10,284 nt of DNA, from the NCBI GenBank assembly GCA_947068385.1, contig CAMTBF010000087.1, forward strand, positions 1 through 10,284, read 5' to 3'. Source of the stretch: an uncultured Lachnospiraceae bacterium (lineage in GTDB: Bacteria > Bacillota > Clostridia > Lachnospirales > Lachnospiraceae). A model generated the notes under the pieces. The model did no database searches. It saw only the letters and a list, made by a program, of their open reading frames with translations, and was not told where the DNA came from. A program made the translations under genes and the position numbers. Shown one piece after another: positions 1-5,880 of this stretch (the stretch's first letter is position 1; each line of letters opens with the position of its first letter).

Positions 1-64
1 CTTGCTGAACGGGAGCAAGAACCGGCTTACCGAGCGGGAGCATTGGGCCAAACGGAATAGATAG
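1..64 (+). CDS. possible 3' end of a gene entering from the left (partial, unidentified)
   Basis: Two plus-strand frames are open from the window edge. One ends at TAG 58-60 and reads AEREQEPAYRAGALGQTE at its C-terminus; the other ends at TAG 62-64 and reads LTEREHWAKRNR. Both tails are hydrophilic and neither is recognisable, so the frame cannot be chosen from this fragment. The pepT promoter begins only a few bases downstream, which fits the end of a preceding gene. The stretch could equally be non-coding. Confidence 0.25.
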   Translation, partial: LLNGSKNRLTEREHWAKRNR

Positions 65-71
65 AAAAGAA

Positions 72-100
72 TTGTGGTTCATCCGGATTCATGGTATGAT
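72..100 (+). promoter_or_regulatory. sigma-A type extended -10 promoter for pepT
   Basis: A -35 hexamer TTGTGG (72-77) and a -10 hexamer TATGAT (95-100) are separated by 17 bases. TGG directly before the -10 box gives an extended -10 motif. Transcription would start near 107, leaving a leader of about 95 bases before the pepT ATG at 202. The spacer contains the perfect 8-bp palindrome ATCCGGAT (81-88), flanked by the direct repeat TTCAT (79-83 and 88-92), which could be a repressor site. Assigned by eye. Confidence 0.6.
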
Positions 101-135
101 GAAAATCAGATAACAAAGAAATACGCGCACTCAGC

Positions 136-167
136 GGCAGCGCATGTATCCCCGGCAATGCGCTGCC
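136..167 (+). promoter_or_regulatory. 10-bp stem-loop in the pepT leader
   Basis: GGCAGCGCAT (136-145) and ATGCGCTGCC (158-167) are perfect reverse complements around a 12-base loop. The stem is GC-rich and lies in the predicted 5' untranslated region, 34 bases before the start codon. It is not followed by a T-tract, so it is not a standard intrinsic terminator. It may stabilise the mRNA, bind a protein, or be a DNA operator. I do not recognise it as a known riboswitch. Confidence 0.5.
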
Positions 168-201
168 TGCTTAAAACGCAGAAAAGAGAGGTCAACAGAA
201 C

Positions 202-1440
202 ATGTCAAAGACAATCGATTACTTTTTGCAGTATGCCAAAATCGACACCCAATCCGATGAGACGACTGGAACATCGCCCAGCACGGCGAAGCAGCACGAC
301 CTGGCGAAGCTCCTGGCCGGGCAGCTTGAGGACATAGGGGCCACGGAAATCACCTACGACAGGGAGCACTGCTACGTATACGCCACCGTCCCCGCGTCAG
401 AGGGCTGCGAGGACGCGCCGGTGCTGGGGCTAATCGCCCATATGGATACATCCCCCGCAGTGTCCAACGAAGGGACGAAGCCCCGGATCGTGGAGAACTA
501 TGACGGCGGGGACATCGTCCTCAACGAGGCGGAGGACATCGTGTTCCGGCGGGCGGACTTTCCGGAGATGGCGGAGTACGTAGGCCATGACCTGATCGTG
601 ACGGACGGCACTACGCTTCTGGGCGGGGACGACAAGTGCGGCATCGCGGAAATCATGGCGGCCAGCGAATACCTCCTCCAGCATCCGGAGGTAAAGCACG
701 GCAAGCTCCGTATCGGCTTCACGCCGGACGAGGAGATCGGAGAGGGCACCAAGCACTTCGACGTGGAGCTGTTCGGCGCGGATTTCGCCTACACTGTGGA
801 CGGCGGCGGATTCGGCGGCCTGCAGGCGGAGACCTTCAACGCCGCAGGGGCGAAGCTCACCGTGAACGGCCGCAGCGTCCATCCCGGCGGGGCAAAGGGC
901 AGGATGATCAATTCCATGCTCATAGCCTTTGAATTCCAGAGCCTCCTTCCGGTGTTCGACAATCCCATGTACACCGAAGGGCGGGAGGGCTTCTTCCACC
1001 TGGACAATATCCAGGGCACCGTAGACAGGACGGTATCGGACTACATCATCCGCGACCACGACCGAGAGCTCTTCGAGCACAGGAAAGAGGTCTTTAGACA
1101 GTGCGCGGAGTTCCTGAACCAGAAGTATGGCCAGGGCACCGTGGAGGTGGAGATGAAGGACAGCTATTACAATATGTGGGAGATGCTGGAGCCCCATATG
1201 CACCTCATAGACAATGCCTCCGAAGCCATAAAGGAGCTGGGCGGCGAGCCGGTGGTGAGCCCTATCCGGGGCGGCACGGATGGCGCCAGGCTTTCCTTCC
1301 AGGGGCTGCCCTGCCCGAACCTGTGCAATGGCGCGGGCAATGGCCACAGCCGCTTCGAGTTCGCCAGCGTCCAGTACATGGAGAAGGCGACGGAGCTGCT
1401 TTTGAAGCTGGCGGTGAAGTATGGAGAGGCAAAGCGCTGA
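202..1440 (+). CDS. pepT: peptidase T (tripeptide aminopeptidase), M20 family
   Basis: A cytoplasmic dizinc aminopeptidase that removes the N-terminal residue from tripeptides, the last stage of peptide use. At 412 residues it is the usual length for PepT. The M20 metal and catalytic motifs are intact: AHMDTSPA with H80 and D82, LLGGDDKCG with the bridging D143, FTPDEEIGEG with general base E177 and zinc ligand E178, TVDGG with D200, and GNGHSRFE with H382. RSVHPGGAKG (224-233) belongs to the lid/dimerisation domain. Residue roles are transferred from the known PepT family. The ATG at 202 follows AGAGAGG at 185-191 with about 10 bases of spacing; an ORF starting at 74 in another frame is a shadow. 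There is no signal peptide. The next gene starts 28 bases downstream, suggesting co-transcription with the regulator and kinase and a possible role in degrading a peptide signal or product (inference). Confidence 0.96.
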   Translation: MSKTIDYFLQYAKIDTQSDETTGTSPSTAKQHDLAKLLAGQLEDIGATEITYDREHCYVYATVPASEGCEDAPVLGLIAHMDTSPAVSNEGTKPRIVENYDGGDIVLNEAEDIVFRRADFPEMAEYVGHDLIVTDGTTLLGGDDKCGIAEIMAASEYLLQHPEVKHGKLRIGFTPDEEIGEGTKHFDVELFGADFAYTVDGGGFGGLQAETFNAAGAKLTVNGRSVHPGGAKGRMINSMLIAFEFQSLLPVFDNPMYTEGREGFFHLDNIQGTVDRTVSDYIIRDHDRELFEHRKEVFRQCAEFLNQKYGQGTVEVEMKDSYYNMWEMLEPHMHLIDNASEAIKELGGEPVVSPIRGGTDGARLSFQGLPCPNLCNGAGNGHSRFEFASVQYMEKATELLLKLAVKYGEAKR

Positions 1441-1468
1441 GAAATCTGCTTTGACGGAGCGTGAGATT

Positions 1469-2326
1469 ATGCTGCATCTGGCCATATGCGATGACGACAA
1501 AAGGTTCCTGGAATATCTGTCCCGAGAGATTGAATGCTGGGCGATGGAATGTGAGCACTCCATGGAAGAAAAGCACTCCGCAGAAATGGAAGAAAAGCAT
1601 TCCATGGAAGAAAGGCCAGCCATGGCAGAAAGGCATTCCACGACAAAGGAGTTGGCGTGCAGCGTGGAGCTGTACCCTTCCGCGGATGCCTTTCTGTTCG
1701 CCTGGGAAGAGAGGAAAGATACGGACATCCTGCTCCTGGACATCGAGATGCCGGGGACGGACGGCATGGCGCTGGCGAGGAAGCTGCGGCAGATGGGAAA
1801 ACCCGTCAGCATCATCTTCGTCACAGGCAATCCGGACTTCGCGCTGGAGGGATACGACCTGGAAGCCGTGTCCTACATCGTAAAGCCCGTGAAAAGACAG
1901 CGCCTGTGGGCAGCGCTTGACAGGGCCAGGGAACGGGTCTCCGGCAGGGCGGCAATATTGGCGCCGCTGTTCGGCGGGGAGATGGAGAAGGTGTACGTGT
2001 CGGACATCTGCTGCCTGGAGGGAGACGGGCATGACTGCATCCTCTGGAAAAGGGACGGAGAGAAGCTGATCTGCAAATCCGGTATCCGGCAGATAGAACA
2101 GGAGCTGATGGAAAAGGGGCATTCCACAGAAGAGGAGCGTTCCAGGCCATGCGGCAGCTCTTTTTTCAAGCCCCACAGGTCTTACTGCATCAACCTGGAG
2201 CATGTGGAGCGGATCGGGAAGAAGGAAATCCGGATGGACAACCGGATGACAGTCCCCATCGCCAGAGGAAAATGGGAGGAGCTGAGCCGAGCCTATATGG
2301 ATTACTTCCGCAGGCAGAGCTTCTGA
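1469..2326 (+). CDS. LytTR-family response regulator (AgrA/VirR-like) with repeat insertions
   Basis: A transcription factor of 285 residues: N-terminal receiver domain (about 1-150) and C-terminal LytTR DNA-binding domain (about 170-282). Receiver residues are all present: acidic pocket D8-D10, phosphoacceptor D91 in LLLDIEMPGTDG, T119 in FVTG and K139 in VKP. The LytTR part carries the typical FFKPHRSYCINLEHV block (232-246). The ATG at 1469 is preferred over the in-frame ATG at 1421 because it follows GGAG at 1456-1459 at 9 bases and the protein then begins exactly at the receiver beta-1 strand (MLHLAICDDD). The spacing from D8 to D91 is about 30 residues longer than normal, because residues 28-59 are an HSMEE-type insertion encoded by an 18-nt tandem repeat. 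A second small insertion (about 216-230) sits in a LytTR loop. The partner is the kinase gene 92 bases downstream. Target promoters are unknown. Confidence 0.92.
   Translation: MLHLAICDDDKRFLEYLSREIECWAMECEHSMEEKHSAEMEEKHSMEERPAMAERHSTTKELACSVELYPSADAFLFAWEERKDTDILLLDIEMPGTDGMALARKLRQMGKPVSIIFVTGNPDFALEGYDLEAVSYIVKPVKRQRLWAALDRARERVSGRAAILAPLFGGEMEKVYVSDICCLEGDGHDCILWKRDGEKLICKSGIRQIEQELMEKGHSTEEERSRPCGSSFFKPHRSYCINLEHVERIGKKEIRMDNRMTVPIARGKWEELSRAYMDYFRRQSF
1550..1645 (+). repeat. 18-nt tandem repeat array inside the response regulator, five units
   Basis: Five 18-base units run in phase with the codons: 1550-1567, 1568-1585, 1592-1609, 1610-1627 and 1628-1645, with a 6-base spacer ATGGAA at 1586-1591. 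The best unit is GAAAAGCATTCCATGGAA. Translation gives successive variants of E-K-H-S-M-E between receiver helix 1 and strand 2. The array contains the perfect palindrome TTCCATGGAA at 1600-1609. The last unit shares GAAAGGCATTCCA exactly with 5866-5878. Confidence 0.9.
2114..2149 (+). repeat. two degenerate units of the 18-nt repeat in the LytTR domain
   Basis: Units 2114-2131 (AAGGGGCATTCCACAGAA) and 2132-2149 (GAGGAGCGTTCCAGGCCA) match the consensus around CATTCC and keep the regulator's reading frame. They encode KGHSTEEERSRP, located just before the conserved FFKPHRSY block, where LytTR proteins usually have a short loop. Confidence 0.65.
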
Positions 2327-2349
2327 CCTGGGCGGAAAGGGCTGTGGAA

Positions 2350-2409
2350 ACAGAGCATTCCATGGAAAGCAAAGAGGAATATTCCGGGAAAGTGGGTATT
2401 CCAGGAGGA
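2350..2409 (+). repeat. 18-nt repeat units in the kinase leader, including its Shine-Dalgarno site
   Basis: Units at 2350-2367 (ACAGAGCATTCCATGGAA), 2374-2391 (GAGGAATATTCCGGGAAA) and 2392-2409 (GTGGGTATTCCAGGAGGA) lie between the regulator stop at 2326 and the kinase ATG at 2419. The first carries TTCCATGGAA at 2358-2367. The third supplies most of the AGGAGGAG Shine-Dalgarno sequence at 2403-2410. The second and third units are degenerate, so their assignment is less certain than that of the first. Confidence 0.65.
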
Positions 2410-2418
2410 GAAAGCAGC

Positions 2419-3636
2419 ATGCTGCGACTGGGAGCCTGGCTGATATGGCTGGCATTGTATCAATATTACCTGGAGCGAATCTGCGATTTCGAAAAAGGGA
2501 AGATAAGGCGAATCGCAGTCTGGGGAATCACAGGCGGCACGGCGCTGGCTGTATGGATTGCGCAGCTGCTCATACCTAACCTGAAGCCTGCTGCCGGGAG
2601 ATGGCTGACGCTTGCGGGCTGGCTTTTGATTATGATGGTGTCTTTTTTGTATGTGCTGTTTTACGATGGAATCCCCCTGGGGCAGCAATGGTGGAAAGTG
2701 CTGGCCCCAGGGCTTATGCTGCTACCGGGAGTGCTTGCGGATAACCCTGTTTGGGTGGTGCTGGCAAATGGAGCGGTGACGGCGGCGTTCCTACTAATAT
2801 TGACAGGCGCGAATGGGCGCGGAGATTTCCGCGGAAAAGGGGCTTTGAGCCTGGCGAATATTGCTGTCTACGGAATCCTGAGCCTTTATCTATGGAAAAT
2901 CAGGGACATCGCCGATTCATGGACGCTGCTTGGCTTCCTGGCGGTGGAGCTGCTGGTGTTCCTGTCCCTGGAGGGGACATTCTTTTCCTACCATCAGGGA
3001 TTTGAGGCCCGGACTGAGCGCTTCCAGCGGGATATCCTGAGCCATCAGTATGAGGAGGTGAAGGAGATCTACCTGAACATGCGGGGCTGGCGGCATGATT
3101 ACCACAACCATCTCCAGGCCATGAAGGCCCAGATCGCCTCGGGGCAGATGGAGGAGATGAAGCAGTATCTGGACGAACTGGAGCGGAACCTGGACAAGGT
3201 GGACACCTATGTGAAATCCGGCAACCTGATGACGGACGCCATCCTGAACAGCAAGCTGTCCCTGGCGGAGCAGAAGGGCATCCGGGTGAACTGCAGGGCC
3301 ATCCTGCCGGGGGAGCTGACCGTGGAGGACGTGGATCTGTGCGTGCTGCTGGGCAACCTCCTGGACAATGCCCTGGAGGCCTGTGAGAAGATTCCGGAAG
3401 ACCAGAGATTCCTGCGCATCTACATGGTGGTGAACAGATCCCAGCTCTATATCTCCGTCCAGAACTCCGCCAGGGAGGAGCTGGATTTCAACGAAAGGAA
3501 CTACATTTCCACCAAGCGCGGGAACCACGGGCTGGGCATGAAGCGGGTCAGGGCGCTGGCGGACAAATATGACGGATACCTGACACTGGCCAATGAACCG
3601 GGCATCTTCGCGGCGGAGGTGACGCTGCCGCTATAA
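2419..3636 (+). CDS. GHKL-domain sensor histidine kinase (AgrC-like)
   Basis: A membrane sensor of 405 residues, expected to phosphorylate the upstream LytTR regulator. The first ~190 residues contain about six hydrophobic segments (roughly 1-18, 31-52, 62-82, 95-130, 143-160, 168-188) with no large extracellular domain, as in peptide-sensing AgrC-type kinases. A coiled region leads into the H-box WRHDYHNHL with likely phosphoacceptor H226, followed by a dimerisation helix. The ATPase has an N-box LLGNLLDNALEA (N313, D316, N317) and a G-box GNHGLGM (368-374). The start at 2419 is chosen because AGGAGGAG (2403-2410) lies 8 bases upstream and the first membrane segment begins immediately. The frame is open upstream to 2149, but that extension overlaps the regulator gene and is not convincing; an ATG at 2362 lies inside a repeat unit. 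The ligand is unknown and no adjacent peptide gene was found. Confidence 0.92.
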   Translation: MLRLGAWLIWLALYQYYLERICDFEKGKIRRIAVWGITGGTALAVWIAQLLIPNLKPAAGRWLTLAGWLLIMMVSFLYVLFYDGIPLGQQWWKVLAPGLMLLPGVLADNPVWVVLANGAVTAAFLLILTGANGRGDFRGKGALSLANIAVYGILSLYLWKIRDIADSWTLLGFLAVELLVFLSLEGTFFSYHQGFEARTERFQRDILSHQYEEVKEIYLNMRGWRHDYHNHLQAMKAQIASGQMEEMKQYLDELERNLDKVDTYVKSGNLMTDAILNSKLSLAEQKGIRVNCRAILPGELTVEDVDLCVLLGNLLDNALEACEKIPEDQRFLRIYMVVNRSQLYISVQNSAREELDFNERNYISTKRGNHGLGMKRVRALADKYDGYLTLANEPGIFAAEVTLPL

Positions 3637-3709
3637 GACGCGATTGTCTCCTTTTTCGCGACAGCCTCTCTGACGACAGCGGTAACGCGCCCCTGTGCAA
3701 TTCGCGTCT
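3636..3709 (+). promoter_or_regulatory. possible structured 3' untranslated region after the kinase gene
   Basis: AGACGCGA (3636-3643) can pair with TCGCGTCT (3702-3709) in an 8-bp outer stem. Inside, CGCG at 3657-3660 can pair with CGCG at 3686-3689, and the heptamer CGACAGC occurs twice (3658-3664 and 3674-3680). No ORF with a start codon is visible here. The region is transcribed just before the terminator and could be an RNA structure or the body of a small RNA. Pairing was found by eye only. Confidence 0.3.
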
Positions 3710-3729
3710 CAAAATCGACATTTCGTGCG

Positions 3730-3756
3730 AAAATCCCCTTTTCGGGGGATTTTTTT
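3730..3756 (+). terminator. intrinsic (Rho-independent) terminator of the pepT-regulator-kinase unit
   Basis: AAAATCCCC (3730-3738) pairs with GGGGATTTT (3745-3753) around a 6-base loop TTTTCG, followed by continued Ts to 3756. It lies 93 bases after the kinase stop codon and directly before the ABC transporter genes, separating the two groups into different transcription units or allowing partial read-through. Confidence 0.85.
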
Positions 3757-3812
3757 CTATGATAGAATTGTCAACGGGATCCCGAAAAAGGATGGAGGTA
3801 TACAGGAAAGAT

Positions 3813-5825
3813 ATGAGCAGAAATGGAAGAGGAGCATTCCATGGAAGAAGAACATTCCATGAAAGAGGAGCATTCCAAGGAAGAAGGGCGCTCCGGGGAA
3901 AGGAAGCTTCGCAGGAATCAAGTGAAAAAAGTTATTTTTTATGGGACAACTGCAGGACAGCCCTCGCCTGGTTCGCGCAGACCATGGGAGGAGGATATCT
4001 GGCGACCACAGGGGCGGCCATATGCCTGTCCGTGGCACAGCCCTTTGCGGCCATGGCCCTGCCCAGCGCGGTGGTCTATCTGCTGGGAAGCGGCTGGAGG
4101 CCGGAATTCATCTTCCTGTCCCTGGCAGGCTATGTGCTTGCCCTGCAGATGCTGCAGATATCCCAGAGCTACCTGTCCGGCATGGCGAAGAAATCCAGAT
4201 TCCTGTTCCGCGGCCTGCTGGGCACGGATTTCTTCGAGGCCTGCCTGACGGCGGACTTTCAGGAGCTGGAGACCGCCAGGGGCCAGCGGAAGCTGGAGGG
4301 AGCCAGGGAAAACGTCTATAACGGCGAGGGAACCGGAATCGAAGCATATCTCTCAGGATTTGAGAAAGCAGCCACCGCGCTGGGGAGCCTGCTCATCTAT
4401 TCGGCCATCGTGGGCAGGATGAGCCCTTTGCTTCTCCTGCTCCTGCTTGCCGCTGCCGGAGCTGGCTTGGCGGCCAACATCTATGCAGACCGCAGGGGCG
4501 CCAGGCATGAGGAGCGCTACATCCAGGCGAGCCAGGGATACGAGTATCTGAAGCGGGAGGTGCTGGCTCCGGCAAACGGCAAGGATATCCGGCTGTACCG
4601 CCTGTGGACATGGTTTCAGGAGGAATTCGGGAAAATGACCAAGGAGCTGGCCTACTGGACAGGCAGACAGAAGGGCTGCGCCATCAACGCCTCGCTTTTC
4701 GAACGCGTGCTGGCCGCCATAAGAGATCTGCTGGTCTACGGCTACCTGATTCGCCAGCTGGCCCTGGGAAGGATGAGCCTGTCCGCCTTTCTGCTCTACA
4801 TTGGAATCGTGGCCGGCTTCGGGGGCTGGATGAGATCCCTGTCGGAGGCCTTTGCGGAGATACTGCGCAACAACCGGTACATGAACCGCTATCGGGATTT
4901 CCTGGAATTCGCGGAAGGAAGGCCCGGGCAGGAGGGAGCCACATGGAAGGAGAGCGTTTCCGGACAGGCTCCCGGAAAGAGAAGATCGCCACAACAAAAA
5001 GTGAATATTTCAGAGCGGATTCCCATGGAACACCCGGGAAAGGCCCATGAGATCCGCCTGGAGCATGTATCGTTCCGCTATGAGGGGAATGACCAGGATA
5101 CGATCCATGACCTGACGCTGACCATCCGCCCCGGCGAGAAAATCGCCCTGGTGGGATTGAACGGAGCCGGAAAATCCACGCTGGTCAAGCTGATCTGCGG
5201 GCTGTACCGCCCCTCTTCCGGGAAAATATACCTGGACGGACAGGATGCATCCCTGTTTTCACCGGAAGAATACCGGAAAGAGTTCGCGGTGGTATTCCAG
5301 GAGGTGTTCGCCTTTTCCTTTCCGCTGGCCGACAACGTCTCCTGCAGGGCAGCCCGGGAGACGGACGGCAGGCGGCTGGAGCAGAGCCTGAAGGACGCGG
5401 ACCTGTGGGACAGAGTGCAGGAGCTTGCAAAGCGGGAAGACACCTACCTGAACAAGGATCTGGACGCTACGGGCGTGACATTGTCCGGCGGGGAGCTCCA
5501 GCGGCTGATGCTGGCCAGGGCCCTCTACAAGGCCGCGCCCGTGGTCATCCTGGACGAGCCCACCGCGGCCCTGGATTCCATTGCGGAGAGCCATATGTAC
5601 GAAAAATATCATGAGATGACCAAAGACAGGACAAGCATCTTCATCTCCCACAGGCTCAGCTCCACCAGGTTCTGCCACCGCATCCTGTACATGGAAAAAG
5701 GAGCAGTCCTGGAGGAGGGCAGCCACGGCCGGCTGATGGAGAGGAATGGGGCCTATGCCGCCATGTTCCACGCCCAGGCACAATACTACGAAAAGGAACA
5801 GAACAGCGGGGAGAGCCTGCTCTGA
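3813..5825 (+). CDS. ABC transporter, fused permease and ATPase half-molecule (first of pair)
   Basis: An exporter-type half transporter of 670 residues from this start. Membrane segments cover roughly residues 45-345, followed by a cytoplasmic ATPase with Walker A GLNGAGKST (448-456), Q-loop Q496, signature LSGGE (557-561), Walker B VVILDE with catalytic E582, and switch histidine H613 in ISHRLSS. A Lys/Ser-rich linker of about 45 residues joins the domains. The start is uncertain. ATG 3813 has AGGA 5 bases upstream and GGAGG at 3794-3798. ATG 3792 has poor spacing. ATG 3759 lies at the end of the terminator T-tract. Residues about 7-32 are encoded by the 18-nt repeat, read in a different frame (GAFHGR) from the one used in the regulator. 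A single-base frameshift near 3925-3940 is possible. The second half-transporter begins 37 bases downstream. Substrate unknown; a peptide is plausible from the context. Confidence 0.9.
   Translation: MSRNGRGAFHGRRTFHERGAFQGRRALRGKEASQESSEKSYFLWDNCRTALAWFAQTMGGGYLATTGAAICLSVAQPFAAMALPSAVVYLLGSGWRPEFIFLSLAGYVLALQMLQISQSYLSGMAKKSRFLFRGLLGTDFFEACLTADFQELETARGQRKLEGARENVYNGEGTGIEAYLSGFEKAATALGSLLIYSAIVGRMSPLLLLLLLAAAGAGLAANIYADRRGARHEERYIQASQGYEYLKREVLAPANGKDIRLYRLWTWFQEEFGKMTKELAYWTGRQKGCAINASLFERVLAAIRDLLVYGYLIRQLALGRMSLSAFLLYIGIVAGFGGWMRSLSEAFAEILRNNRYMNRYRDFLEFAEGRPGQEGATWKESVSGQAPGKRRSPQQKVNISERIPMEHPGKAHEIRLEHVSFRYEGNDQDTIHDLTLTIRPGEKIALVGLNGAGKSTLVKLICGLYRPSSGKIYLDGQDASLFSPEEYRKEFAVVFQEVFAFSFPLADNVSCRAARETDGRRLEQSLKDADLWDRVQELAKREDTYLNKDLDATGVTLSGGELQRLMLARALYKAAPVVILDEPTAALDSIAESHMYEKYHEMTKDRTSIFISHRLSSTRFCHRILYMEKGAVLEEGSHGRLMERNGAYAAMFHAQAQYYEKEQNSGESLL
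3829..3900 (+). repeat. four-unit 18-nt tandem repeat at the start of the first ABC gene
   Basis: Four contiguous units: 3829-3846 GAGGAGCATTCCATGGAA, 3847-3864 GAAGAACATTCCATGAAA, 3865-3882 GAGGAGCATTCCAAGGAA and 3883-3900 GAAGGGCGCTCCGGGGAA. A half unit ATGGAA precedes at 3823-3828. Divergence increases from left to right. The first unit carries TTCCATGGAA at 3837-3846. The ABC frame reads it as G-A-F-H-G-R; the frame beginning at 3823 reads it as E-E-H-S-M-E, the same as in the regulator. Confidence 0.93.
5013..5030 (+). repeat. possible decayed repeat unit in the ABC interdomain linker
   Basis: GAGCGGATTCCCATGGAA resembles the 18-nt consensus, with small insertions around ATTCC and ATGGAA. 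It encodes ERIPME in the linker between the membrane and ATPase domains, a place that tolerates insertions. A single weak copy could be chance. Confidence 0.25.
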
Positions 5826-5862
5826 AATCCCGCACAAAATAAACGGAAAGAGAGGAATCCCC

Positions 5863-5880
5863 ATGGAAAGGCATTCCAAC
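5863..5880 (+). repeat. single repeat unit overlapping the start codon of the second ABC gene
   Basis: ATGGAAAGGCATTCCAAC includes the 13-mer GAAAGGCATTCCA (5866-5878), identical to 1628-1640 in the regulator's array. Here it supplies codons 2-6, and the ATGGAA half of the motif supplies the start codon. Confidence 0.6.

Noticed and set aside
430..1830. 466-codon minus-strand ORF across pepT and the regulator
   Set aside because: Antisense to two well-supported genes, with no family motif. Part of its openness comes from the repeat, which has no stop in any frame.
2149..2418. N-terminal extension of the kinase (ORF open from 2149)
   Set aside because: It overlaps the regulator gene by about 180 bases, has no ribosome binding site, and precedes a start at 2419 with a near-perfect Shine-Dalgarno site.
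1262..2455. 397-codon minus-strand ORF across the regulator and kinase leader
   Set aside because: Its FFHGML-type segment is just the reverse reading of the repeat. No start signal or domain supports it.
3637..3758. Gene for a signal peptide (AgrD-like or double-glycine leader) between the kinase and transporter genes
   Set aside because: There is no ATG-initiated ORF in the gap on the plus strand, and the near-cognate starts seen run into early stops.
3758..3763. TATGAT as a -10 box for the ABC genes
   Set aside because: The matching -35 position falls in the CCCC stem of the terminator and has no resemblance to TTGACA, and TTGTCA at 3768 lacks a good -10 partner. No promoter for the ABC pair could be assigned with confidence.
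1553..3900. CRISPR array
   Set aside because: The repeats are contiguous 18-nt units without unique spacers, lie within coding sequence and have no cas genes nearby.
3823..4248. 141-codon plus-strand ORF beginning with the HSMEE reading of the repeat
   Set aside because: Not accepted as a separate gene, because after about codon 40 it runs inside the ABC membrane domain in a shadow frame. Its first part is kept as a finding, since it may be the true N-terminus if a one-base frameshift exists.
1550..5880. LytTR binding sites upstream of pepT or the ABC genes
   Set aside because: I looked for paired direct repeats of the type bound by LytTR regulators in 1-201 and 3637-3812 and saw no convincing pair.
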